A stretch of DNA of 39,469 nt from STC-54 sp964504665 (lineage in GTDB: Bacteria > Patescibacteriota > Microgenomatia > Daviesbacterales > UBA10151), in assembly GCA_964504665.1 (NCBI GenBank), contig CAZDEH010000008.1, positions 1 through 39,469 on the forward strand. The letters run 5' to 3'. Numbering within the stretch: the stretch's first letter is position 1; each line of letters starts with the position of its first letter. A program made the position numbers and the translations under genes. This document shows, piece after piece, positions 31,386 to 38,406 of this stretch. The notes beneath the pieces are model-generated. The model worked only from the letters and a program-made list of their open reading frames with translations. It ran no database searches and was not told the origin of the DNA.

Positions 31386-32123
31386 ATGACTGACCAAACA
31401 TCAACACTGCACCAAATGGCAATTAATGCTGCCTTATCTTCCAATTGGCAACAGGCAATTGACTTAAACTTACAGATCATCAACGAAGAACCAAAAAGCG
31501 TAGAGGCTCTTAATCGATTAGCCCGTGCTTATTTTGAACTAGGTAAATTTCTGGAAGCTAAAGAGTTTTTTGAAAAATCATTATCAAATGACCCATATAA
31601 CCAAATTGCTGCCAAGTTTATTAAAAGGATTGAAACATGTAAACAGAAAAACAACAAAGTAAAAAAAACTTTAGGTAATAATCATAATTGTCCTCAGGTA
31701 GACAGTGACCTGTTTATTGAGGAACCGGGCCGAACTAAACTGATAACTTTACTTAAAATAGCAGAACCCCATAAACTTTCTTTACTTTCTCCCGGAGCTT
31801 TAGTGAACTTAAATATTAAAAATAAAGTCATCGCTGTCACAGACCAAGATGATGAATACTTAGGGGTTTTACCTGATGATTTGTCACGCCATCTGGTACG
31901 CTTAATTCATGGCGGTAATAAATACCAAGCCATCATAAAAACCGTTAAAATAAACGGGTTATCTATTTTAATACGGGAAACTTACCGTTGTTCCAGATTC
32001 AAAAACCAACCGTCATTTTTAGATAATTTAAATATGGCTCAAACCTACTCTTCAGATAACATCATTATGCTAGATGGTGACGAAGAACCACAAACAGAGG
32101 CTGACGAAGAAGAACGAATTTAA
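31386..32123 (+). CDS. TPR-containing cytoplasmic protein, unknown role
   Basis: A 245-residue soluble protein. The N-terminal third holds about two to three tetratricopeptide repeats (AINAALSSNWQQAIDLNLQIINEEP, VEALNRLARAYFELGKFLEAKEFFEKSLSNDP), a protein-binding scaffold. The rest (about 110-245) is unfamiliar: a beta-rich part with SPGALVNLNIKNKVIAVTDQDDEYLGVLP, a basic part (SRHLVRLIHGGNKYQAIIKTV) and an acidic tail (DGDEEPQTEADEEERI). The ATG at 31386 is chosen over an upstream frame start because of the promoter. Its stop overlaps the stop of the convergent gene by 4 nt (TTAA). Confidence 0.8.
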   Translation: MTDQTSTLHQMAINAALSSNWQQAIDLNLQIINEEPKSVEALNRLARAYFELGKFLEAKEFFEKSLSNDPYNQIAAKFIKRIETCKQKNNKVKKTLGNNHNCPQVDSDLFIEEPGRTKLITLLKIAEPHKLSLLSPGALVNLNIKNKVIAVTDQDDEYLGVLPDDLSRHLVRLIHGGNKYQAIIKTVKINGLSILIRETYRCSRFKNQPSFLDNLNMAQTYSSDNIIMLDGDEEPQTEADEEERI

Positions 32124-32878
32124 GTCAATAAATAGTTCACCTCAGAAGATGAGATCATAAAATACCCATCTTCTTTGGTAAATAATTTCTGCGGTAACGA
32201 TCTTTGTTGGTAAAACTCAAAAATCTGTGTGCTGGAGTAAGCTTGTGGCAGAGCTAATAAACCTGATTCTTTTATCTGCTTATCTAAATTTAATTTAATA
32301 TCTTGGCTTTTTTGTTTATTTGCTGAGATAACAACTACCCTTATTATTGCTTTAAACATTGGTTGGACTTCATTTTTATCGAACCGTGGCTGTAGAGCTA
32401 ACTGCCACCAAAGTTCTTCGTTATCAGATAAATTCTTTGTTACTTCCGCAACACGAAGCGGTGTTCCGCTATTTTTCTGAAAATGCTTAGAACTAACCTC
32501 CCATGATAAGATGTTGTGTTGAAACACTCTTGTACTTCTTAAACTATAGTCTTCTAATTCTATTAAATCCAGTTCTTTGCTTAATTGCTCTAAAACAGTA
32601 ACCGGACCGTAAACTACTAAGGCTTTTTTTGATCCTCTAAATAATCTTTCAAAAGAGATAACTAATTTCTTCCTACCGACAAGTTCGTTTATCCATCCCA
32701 GCAAATCTCCTGTTAATCCAGCTTCATTTTTAACTAAAAATAAAGAATATTCAGTGTGGGAGTGGAGAGGAAGTTCATGATAATCGCGCATAGAACGAAG
32801 CGCTAAAATGAATGAGGCTATAATTATAATTAAAACAAGAGCCACCCAAATAACCATAACTGCCCCATATAATACCAC
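32120..32878 (-). CDS. Membrane-anchored protein of unknown function
   Basis: A 252-residue protein. One N-terminal membrane helix (about 4-27, VMVIWVALVLIIIIASFILAL) is followed by a soluble mixed alpha/beta region without motifs I recognise (SLFLVKNEAGLTGDLLGWINELVG, ALVVYGPVTVLEQL, FKAIIRVVVISAN). The predicted start is GTG, overlapping the stop of the upstream LytR_C gene by one base (TAGTG), so the pair is translationally coupled and may act together at the envelope. An in-frame ATG seven codons later would remove little. Its 3' end shares TTAA with the convergent TPR gene. Confidence 0.75.
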   Translation of the reverse strand: MVLYGAVMVIWVALVLIIIIASFILALRSMRDYHELPLHSHTEYSLFLVKNEAGLTGDLLGWINELVGRKKLVISFERLFRGSKKALVVYGPVTVLEQLSKELDLIELEDYSLRSTRVFQHNILSWEVSSKHFQKNSGTPLRVAEVTKNLSDNEELWWQLALQPRFDKNEVQPMFKAIIRVVVISANKQKSQDIKLNLDKQIKESGLLALPQAYSSTQIFEFYQQRSLPQKLFTKEDGYFMISSSEVNYLLT

Positions 32879-34032
32879 TATCTCTGATATTTGAGTAAGA
32901 AGTCTTCTCCTAAAATAATCGTAATATCTGACTTATAAATATCAAGACTGTTGCTGTCAGATACACATTCTTTTGGTTCATTCAAACTAAAAATGGATAT
33001 TTTTTGCCAAAAACCTATTTTTTTTGGTTGGGAACAATTAAGACGTAGTACTTTTGAAAGATACCCTGTGGTATAACTTTGTTTAGCTAAAATCATGCTG
33101 TTAGTAATCCTCCCCGGAGCGTTGGAAATAAGAATAACCCGACCACCCATATTAGTTATAAATTTGGCTGCTTTTTCAGCCAGACCAGGATAATCGGTTG
33201 CATTAAATATACCAACGGACATCCCTTCATCTTTAATATTAGCGTTTTCAAAACGTCCTTCTTCAAATTGATCCAATTTTACCTGATCTAAAGTAATGAC
33301 TCTACTCCCATCCGGTAAGAGTAACCACTTTGTTAAATCTGATTTTTCTAAATCAATTACCTTTAGCTTATCTGTCCTCACACCCTTGATAGAAAACCAA
33401 ACTCTCAAAAATTCCGGTAAGTTCAGGTCTGTTTGAGTTTTTGACAACAGATCAATACCAGGCAGTAAACTCCCCTTTTCTCTTTCGATCAGATCAGGTA
33501 GACTGGTTAGTCTGTCGTTTGTAATGATATAACCATCAACTATTACATTAAAGAGACTACCAATCGACTCTTTTAAAAGCTTTGCTCCCATAGCAGGTTT
33601 CTCAGCCTGACCCAAATCATAAATACTTCTAATAGGCCATTTACCAAAATCATAGGTGGTATCAATATATATTTCTCCTGGAAATTTAATAACAGTTAAA
33701 CTTTTACCGCTTGGTTGATAAGATAGCAGATACACTTCGTCTGTTTTAATAACCAGATTCAAAGGAGAATCACCATTCCAAGAACTAATTTTTTGACTAT
33801 CGCTAGAATAGGGCTGATTGATGCTTCCTAATAAACCAAATAACCTACCTACTAAAATCAGGGTAACTATAAACAGTAAAGAAGCAATCCCTAAAGTGAT
33901 TTGATTCCTGGATCGGCGCGGACTTAATTTTGTCTTTTTAATGGTTGGATTCGACCGCAGGCGGACTGAAGCTTTCCGTTCGTATTTCTTCCAATGTAAA
34001 CTAAGAGATGACTTCCGGGCAGGCTTTGACAT
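32878..34032 (-). CDS. LytR C-terminal-domain protein with degenerate LCP-like region
   Basis: A 384-residue protein. The basic cytoplasmic N terminus (SLHWKKYERKASVRLRS) precedes one membrane helix (about 46-66, LGIASLLFIVTLILVGRLFGL). Outside, about 85-260 resembles a LytR-CpsA-Psr core (TDEVYLLSYQPSGKSLTVIKFPGEIYID, LLKESIGSLFNVIVDGYIITN), but the conserved Arg/Asp residues that bind polyprenyl-phosphate are not evident. About 265-380 is a LytR_C-like domain (VGIFNATDYPGLAEKAAKFITNMGGRVILISN ... TIILGEDF). LCP proteins attach glycopolymers to peptidoglycan; catalytic activity is doubtful, so a wall-binding role is the safer inference. It follows the 43-residue gene by 9 nt. Confidence 0.82.
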   Translation of the reverse strand: MSKPARKSSLSLHWKKYERKASVRLRSNPTIKKTKLSPRRSRNQITLGIASLLFIVTLILVGRLFGLLGSINQPYSSDSQKISSWNGDSPLNLVIKTDEVYLLSYQPSGKSLTVIKFPGEIYIDTTYDFGKWPIRSIYDLGQAEKPAMGAKLLKESIGSLFNVIVDGYIITNDRLTSLPDLIEREKGSLLPGIDLLSKTQTDLNLPEFLRVWFSIKGVRTDKLKVIDLEKSDLTKWLLLPDGSRVITLDQVKLDQFEEGRFENANIKDEGMSVGIFNATDYPGLAEKAAKFITNMGGRVILISNAPGRITNSMILAKQSYTTGYLSKVLRLNCSQPKKIGFWQKISIFSLNEPKECVSDSNSLDIYKSDITIILGEDFLLKYQR

Positions 34033-34041
34033 AAATTACAA

Positions 34042-34173
34042 TTACTTTTCTTTTTTTGCTTTACTGATTACCTCAGGTGGAGTAAAAACAGGCGCAAAGC
34101 CAAAACCTCCAGTATTACCACTCTTTTTCTTTTTCTTTTTCTCGCCTTTATAAAAACTACCAAAAGATCCCAT
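34042..34173 (-). CDS. 43-residue basic Gly/Lys-rich protein with perfect Shine-Dalgarno
   Basis: A small gene: MGSFGSFYKGEKKKKKKSGN, then TGGFGFAPVFTPPEVISKAK and KEK. It starts at the ATG at 34173, 7 nt after AGGAGGTG, and ends at TAA 9 nt before the LytR_C gene. Glycine/aromatic stretches flank a run of six lysines, and APVFTPPEVI looks like a short binding motif. There is no membrane helix. The ribosome site as strong as that of the prepilin suggests abundant synthesis. A nucleic-acid- or ribosome-binding role is possible given the charge, but only a guess. The sense frame antisense to it is not convincing. Confidence 0.75.
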   Translation of the reverse strand: MGSFGSFYKGEKKKKKKSGNTGGFGFAPVFTPPEVISKAKKEK

Positions 34174-34180
34174 CTATTCA

Positions 34181-34188
34181 CACCTCCT
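34181..34188 (-). promoter_or_regulatory. Perfect Shine-Dalgarno for the 43-residue gene
   Basis: AGGAGGTG on the minus strand with a 7-nt spacer, identical in sequence and spacing to that of the prepilin at 5030. Just upstream lies an inverted repeat CCGCC/GGCGG (34192-34196/34212-34216) that could fold in the mRNA. Confidence 0.85.
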
Positions 34189-34219
34189 TCGACCGCCGTA
34201 GTTTTAACGTAGGCGGATT

Positions 34220-34414
34220 TTAAGTAAACAGATAAAACAATACTGCTAATATTAATAAGGCAATACCTGAATAAAGAATTAAAGGAGTGGTTAGGGTAAT
34301 TAAGCCAAGTCCTGCTAACGTTAACAGTAACCCTGCTACACCGGTTAATACAATCAAAATAACTTTCTTAAAACGGTTAAATAAGGTTTTTAGAAAATTC
34401 TTTATCATCTGCAT
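34220..34414 (-). CDS. Small membrane protein
   Basis: A 64-residue protein with a basic amphipathic start (MQMIKNFLKTLFNRFKK) and two hydrophobic helices (about 18-38 and 43-62) joined by TLTTP. No recognised family; the layout resembles small phage-shock or holin-like proteins only in size. It may be co-transcribed with the 43-residue gene, with 46 nt between them, and has its own promoter ending 6 nt before the ATG. Confidence 0.65.
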   Translation of the reverse strand: MQMIKNFLKTLFNRFKKVILIVLTGVAGLLLTLAGLGLITLTTPLILYSGIALLILAVLFYLFT

Positions 34415-34420
34415 GATATA

Positions 34421-34450
34421 AGTTTAGAATAAAAGGGTTAGTTAAATCAA
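34421..34450 (-). promoter_or_regulatory. Promoter with leaderless geometry
   Basis: On the minus strand: TTGATT (34445-34450), 18-bp spacer, TAAACT (34421-34426), 6 nt to the ATG at 34414. It overlaps the 3' end of the coiled-coil gene. Confidence 0.5.
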
Positions 34451-34824
34451 GCAGCTAGAGGCATTCTTATAAATTTTTTTATTTCGTTATGTTCTTGTTT
34501 GTTATGATGTTTGAACACCTTTAAATCTTGTTTAATACCACTTACATCTTCTTTTACAATTACCATATCTGTCTTTAGTGTGCTTACATCACTTTTTAGT
34601 GTACTCACATCACTTTTTAGCGTACTCATATCTTCTTTAATGTTCAATATATCATCCTTAATTACGCCTACTTCATTCTGAAGCTGAACTACATCGGAAG
34701 TTAAAGCATCTATTTTGTCAGTGTGCTCGGAAAGTGTTTTTTTTATAGAACCAAGATCCTCATACACAGGCTCCAGAGCTCTAACCATTTCTTCACCAAT
34801 TTTTACAAGATCGTCTCTCGTCAT
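34447..34824 (-). CDS. Coiled-coil protein with tandem heptads
   Basis: A 125-residue protein, almost entirely a coiled coil from about residue 20 to 110: ILNIKEDMSTLKSDVSTLKS and following heptads with V/L at a and d positions. Three nearly identical 7-residue units (xDVSTLKS) correspond to 21-bp DNA repeats. The N terminus (MTRDDLVKIGEEMVRALEPVYEDL) and basic C terminus (HHNKQEHNEIKKFIRMPLAA) are not coiled. There is no signal or membrane helix, so it is a cytoplasmic oligomer or spacer; its role is unknown. Similar short coiled-coil proteins with variable heptad number occur in archaea and CPR bacteria. Confidence 0.75.
   Translation of the reverse strand: MTRDDLVKIGEEMVRALEPVYEDLGSIKKTLSEHTDKIDALTSDVVQLQNEVGVIKDDILNIKEDMSTLKSDVSTLKSDVSTLKTDMVIVKEDVSGIKQDLKVFKHHNKQEHNEIKKFIRMPLAA
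34571..34633. repeat. Three tandem 21-bp repeats in the coiled-coil gene
   Basis: Units at 34571-34591, 34592-34612 and 34613-34633 differ at few positions. Each encodes one heptad, so gain or loss of a unit keeps frame and coiled-coil register. Confidence 0.75.
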
Positions 34825-34830
34825 AAAAAT

Positions 34831-34859
34831 ATAATAAAACTAATTCACAAAAAGAACAA
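34831..34859 (-). promoter_or_regulatory. Promoter with leaderless geometry
   Basis: On the minus strand: TTGTTC (34854-34859), 17-bp spacer, TATTAT (34831-34836), 6 nt to the ATG at 34824. Confidence 0.5.
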
Positions 34860-34964
34860 GGATATATTGGTAGATCATACCCGATCAAAACCCAATATTA
34901 TTACTTTTTAAACACCTTGTTATTGTCATCATTATTAGATATTCTTAAAGAAGATAATTTTCTC

Positions 34965-35477
34965 ATGCTAATAATTTCTAATAAGAAATCATTTGTTATT
35001 AATTTAATTCTGGGTATTATTCTAGGCATTATTATATTTGTTATCCCTCTAAGATATGTCGAGGCTATTCCTTCGTCATCAATCACTAGTGTTATGCAAA
35101 TTCCGGGAGAAGTTTTATCGCAGAGTTCTAGAATGCAAATAGCGTGGCTGGGTCTTCTCGGAGTTATGCTCAGCCTAACATTAATAATTGTAAATCAAAG
35201 ATTAGCTTTAACCATTGCTGGTTGGGTATTTCTTTTATTGCTTATAGGGTTTCTAATTTTAAATAAGGAGTCTAACTATCTAGTAATAAGTTATCAAACA
35301 TTTAGAAACGTAGGTTATACTTATCTTGTTTTATACCTAATCATTCATCTTGTTGTTCATTCTACTGCTTGGTTTGCAAAAAGGAAACGTAAAATTTTAA
35401 CTATATGGGGTGTAGTTAATTGGTTTATATTATTTTTTCTTATCAATTTTGCCTACGCGTTCACAATATGGTTATGA
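34965..35477 (+). CDS. Membrane protein of unknown function
   Basis: A 170-residue protein with about four hydrophobic helices (about 13-30, 55-75, 80-97 and 105-125) and a fifth near the C terminus (WGVVNWFILFFLINFAYAFTIWL). I do not recognise it. A longer frame begins at a TTG at 34917, but GATAAT (34953-34958) ends exactly 6 nt before the ATG at 34965, matching other genes here. Its last 25 bp overlap the end of the convergent Kef-type gene on the opposite strand. Confidence 0.65.
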   Translation: MLIISNKKSFVINLILGIILGIIIFVIPLRYVEAIPSSSITSVMQIPGEVLSQSSRMQIAWLGLLGVMLSLTLIIVNQRLALTIAGWVFLLLLIGFLILNKESNYLVISYQTFRNVGYTYLVLYLIIHLVVHSTAWFAKRKRKILTIWGVVNWFILFFLINFAYAFTIWL

Positions 35478-37165
35478 GATAGTTTTTCTAACTCTTTTTT
35501 AGAGCGGTCTTTGAAAAAGTTCATATTTGGCCAATGATTTTTGAGAATCTGTGTTACAAAATCACCCGATACAACATCAGGTAAAATAACATAATCAGCT
35601 CCGGCACTGTAAAGTGCTTCTGCCTCACTGACATCAGCAGCACGGATAACCACTGCAGCTCTGGTATTTTTACGACGGAGCTCTGAAACCAGCACTAAAT
35701 TATCTTCCTGACTATCTGCTGTAGAGATAACCAGTTTAGCTGTTTGCAGATCTAAAAATTCTAAAACCTCAGGATCACCTATATCTCCAAATAAAATATG
35801 TACTCTCTCACTAGCCAATTTCTTAGCTACTTCCGGATCAAAATCTACTACCAAAAACGGGATTCCTTGCCTTTTTAAATATTTAATAATTTCTCCCCCC
35901 ATCCACCTTGCCCCAACCAAAATAACATGATCTGCCATTTCTAACGTTTTTGTCTCAAACGGCTTACCTGTACCACCATGTTCAAAAAAACCAGCTACAG
36001 GTGCCATAAATTTATAAATACGTCTGGAATAAGAGATCATAATTGACGATACAATAATGGAGATAACCCCTGTTAAAGCCATTGCCGTAACTGCAGGTTG
36101 AGAGACCACTCCCAAATTTAGTCCTACAACCATCACAATCAGAGAAAATTCAGAAATTTGAGATAAATTTAAAGCAGTTTGGAAAATTGTATGTTTGCGG
36201 AAACCAAAAATGCCTAATATTAATAGGTAAATTACTGGTTTAACAATCAATGCATAGGTTGTGAAGACAATCATCAAAGGCAAAACTGATGTTATTTGAG
36301 AAAAAACTACTTGAGACCCTAAATAAACAAAAAATAGGGTTACAAAAAAATCTCTTAGTGGTTTTACTTTGCCTTGAATTTCATAGTGGAAAGAAGAATT
36401 TGCTAAAGCAATACCTGCTAAAAACGCTCCGATTACCACAGAAAACCCCAAAAAGAGTGAGGTGGAGATAAAAATAAAACACCAGGCTAACGAGGACAAA
36501 AAAAGTAGTTCTGCTGATTTAGCTACTGCATCAAAAACCCTCTCTAAAACATACCGGGAAATTACTAGAGATAAAATCAAAAGTATTCCTCCTTTAATAA
36601 AGAGAGCGATTAAAGGAAAACTACTTTGTAACCCAACATTTAAAAGTGAGCTGCTCACTGTCATACCCATAAGCAACAACACAGCAACTAAATCCTCCAG
36701 CAACAATATTCCCAAACTTAGTTTTCCATATAAAGAACTTAGATCTTTCTTCTCAAGTAAAAGCTTAACTACAACTATTGTTGAAGAAAAAGCCAAACCT
36801 GTTCCTAAATAGAAGCTCTCAATTACTGGAAATCCTAAGGCTGATGCTAAAACAGAACCGGCAAGAGTAGAAAAAATTATTTGTCCAATACCTGCAGCAA
36901 TAATTGGTTTACCTAAATGTTTTATCTCTTTAATATCCAGCTCCATACCTATAAAAAATAAAACAAAAGCCATCCCGATTTCAGGTAAAAGAGTTAGCAC
37001 TTCTGAAGTAGCAACATCAAAAATCTGCATTGAAGCTATCAATACCCCAACTAAAAGGTAGGCAACCAAAAGTGGCAGTTTGAGAAGTTTCATGAAATAA
37101 CCCAGAATTGCCGCCAATCCTAAAATTATTGCCAATTGTAAAAATAATGTATGCGATTCAATCAT
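35453..37165 (-). CDS. Kef-type cation/proton antiporter with RCK_N (TrkA-N) domain
   Basis: A 570-residue CPA2-family transporter. About 12 membrane helices fill residues 1-390, with the family's GMAFVLFFIGMELDIKEIKHLGK, GTGLAFSSTIVVVKLLLEKKD, LLLEDLVAVLLL and GAFLAGIALANS. A cytoplasmic Rossmann RCK_N domain (about 410-540) has VILVGARWMGGEIIKYLKRQ, DFDPEVAKKLASERVHILFGDIGD and ADSQEDNLVLVSELRRKN, where NAD(H) or nucleotides bind. Expected function is K+ or Na+/H+ exchange for pH and ion balance, gated by the nucleotide. The first GxGxxG is altered (GARWMGG). It overlaps the upstream pseudouridine synthase by 4 nt. Confidence 0.92.
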   Translation of the reverse strand: MIESHTLFLQLAIILGLAAILGYFMKLLKLPLLVAYLLVGVLIASMQIFDVATSEVLTLLPEIGMAFVLFFIGMELDIKEIKHLGKPIIAAGIGQIIFSTLAGSVLASALGFPVIESFYLGTGLAFSSTIVVVKLLLEKKDLSSLYGKLSLGILLLEDLVAVLLLMGMTVSSSLLNVGLQSSFPLIALFIKGGILLILSLVISRYVLERVFDAVAKSAELLFLSSLAWCFIFISTSLFLGFSVVIGAFLAGIALANSSFHYEIQGKVKPLRDFFVTLFFVYLGSQVVFSQITSVLPLMIVFTTYALIVKPVIYLLILGIFGFRKHTIFQTALNLSQISEFSLIVMVVGLNLGVVSQPAVTAMALTGVISIIVSSIMISYSRRIYKFMAPVAGFFEHGGTGKPFETKTLEMADHVILVGARWMGGEIIKYLKRQGIPFLVVDFDPEVAKKLASERVHILFGDIGDPEVLEFLDLQTAKLVISTADSQEDNLVLVSELRRKNTRAAVVIRAADVSEAEALYSAGADYVILPDVVSGDFVTQILKNHWPNMNFFKDRSKKELEKLSHNHIVNA

Positions 37166-37932
37166 ACTTTCTCTAAAACTCCTAACGCTTTTTCCAGATC
37201 TTCAGGTAATTTACTATCAAATTTTATCAGTTTACCAGTTCCCGGATGATTAAATTCCAGGTGGGCTGCGTGTAAAAACTGACGAGGTATCCACCTGTGA
37301 TCTAACCTAACAACTTTTCTACCTCCATATTTATCATCACCAACAATCGGGAAATCCAGATACTTTAAATGTACTCTAATTTGATGCGTCCGTCCAGTTT
37401 TAGGAAAACACTTAAGTAAAGTAAATTGATTATAGTTTATCCTTTCCAGTCTCCTAATTTGTATTTTATTAAAATCAGAAAATATTTGCTGAAGACTGAA
37501 AGCTGAAAGCTGAAGATTCTTGATTGGTTCATACTCTGTTACAGCGGGTTTAGCCACACCAAGCGAGGCTTGGGAAGGTAATGCAATAAATTTTTCTCTG
37601 TTAACAGGATTTCTCATTATTGCAGCCTCTACCTTACCGCTTGCTTCCACCAATCCATGTACCAGAACAATGTATTCTTTTTTCACTTTCCGGCCTTTAA
37701 ACTGAGCTTGTAAAGCCTCTAAAGTCTCATCAGTTTTTGCCACCACCAACAGACCAGAGGTATCTTTATCTAAACGGTGAACGATTCCTCCCCTATCAAT
37801 TTTTATTCCAAAATCAGTTTTTAAAATATCTTCCAGAGATGTAGAAGTTTGAGTTTCAGAAGAGGTAGTAATGAGACCAGCTGGTTTATCTAAAACCAAT
37901 ATGTCTTTATCTCCAAAGATAACAGGAATCAT
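37162..37932 (-). CDS. RluA/RluD-family pseudouridine synthase
   Basis: A 256-residue enzyme that isomerises uridine in rRNA (RluD/RluC) or tRNA. It lacks the S4 domain common in RluD. Motifs: ILVLDKPAGLITT, the catalytic GGIVHRLDKDTSGLLVVAKT (Asp nucleophile in HRLD), KGRKVKKEYIVLVHG, CFPKTGRTHQIRVHLKYLDFPIVGDDKYG and FLHAAHLEFNHP. The stretch KNLQLSAFSLQQIFSDFNKI in the middle comes from low-complexity DNA and seems to be an insertion. It overlaps the Kef gene by 4 nt, a pairing with no evident logic. The rRNA target cannot be told from sequence alone. Confidence 0.93.
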   Translation of the reverse strand: MIPVIFGDKDILVLDKPAGLITTSSETQTSTSLEDILKTDFGIKIDRGGIVHRLDKDTSGLLVVAKTDETLEALQAQFKGRKVKKEYIVLVHGLVEASGKVEAAIMRNPVNREKFIALPSQASLGVAKPAVTEYEPIKNLQLSAFSLQQIFSDFNKIQIRRLERINYNQFTLLKCFPKTGRTHQIRVHLKYLDFPIVGDDKYGGRKVVRLDHRWIPRQFLHAAHLEFNHPGTGKLIKFDSKLPEDLEKALGVLEKV

Positions 37933-37960
37933 AATTTGAGCATAGCGAAAATTACAACAT

Positions 37961-37978
37961 CTCCGATGTACGTCGGAG
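37961..37978. repeat. Perfect inverted repeat CTCCGA/TCGGAG
   Basis: CTCCGA-TGTACG-TCGGAG between the response regulator stop and the pseudouridine synthase start. GC-rich arms and no T run; another short palindrome, possibly terminating the regulator transcript. Confidence 0.5.
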
Positions 37979-37983
37979 TAGTG

Positions 37984-38367
37984 TTATTTTTTAGCCAGAA
38001 GACTATGAATTTCAGCCAAAACATCATCAGGATTCATGGACGACTTAATCAAATACCCTGTGGCACCCAAGTCAAAAGCTTGTTTAATAACTGAATCATT
38101 ACCTAAATTTGTGAGTACTATAATCGGACCATTATTTGAAGCCACCTTTGTTTTAAGATCTCTTAAAATTTGCAAACCGTCTTTTTTGGGAAGCATAATA
38201 TCCAGCATAATTAAATTCCACCCGCCTTGATCAATCTTAGTTGAAGCCATCTCCCCATCTGATGCTATGTCAACATTGTAGCCTTCAGTAGACAAAAGCT
38301 CCTGATAAAATTCCCTCAGAAATTGATCATCTTCAACTATAAGAATTTTGATACTGGATTTGTCCAT
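37984..38367 (-). CDS. Single-domain response regulator
   Basis: A 127-residue CheY-like receiver with no output domain. The acidic pocket is in ILIVEDDQ (D13, D14), the phospho-acceptor is D56 in LIMLDIMLPKKDG, the switch Thr is in IVLTNLG, and the conserved Lys is in GYLIKSS. It follows the histidine kinase gene by 33 nt and is probably its partner. Output must be by protein-protein contact, for example with pilus or motility parts, but nothing in sequence shows the target. Start: a TTG at 38373 is in frame two codons earlier; I prefer the ATG at 38367, with TATATA (38374-38379) 6 nt before it. Confidence 0.92.
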   Translation of the reverse strand: MDKSSIKILIVEDDQFLREFYQELLSTEGYNVDIASDGEMASTKIDQGGWNLIMLDIMLPKKDGLQILRDLKTKVASNNGPIIVLTNLGNDSVIKQAFDLGATGYLIKSSMNPDDVLAEIHSLLAKK

Positions 38368-38373
38368 ATTCAA

Positions 38374-38379
38374 TATATA
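38374..38379 (-). promoter_or_regulatory. Possible -10 box TATATA before the response regulator
   Basis: It ends 6 nt before the ATG at 38367, without a good -35. Weak alone; it follows the window-wide pattern. Confidence 0.3.
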
Positions 38380-38406
38380 TCATAATTAGACGCTAGACGC
38401 TAGATA

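Noticed and set aside
34571..34633. CRISPR-like tandem repeats
   Set aside because: The 21-bp units have no spacers, are in a coding frame and encode coiled-coil heptads; no cas genes are present.
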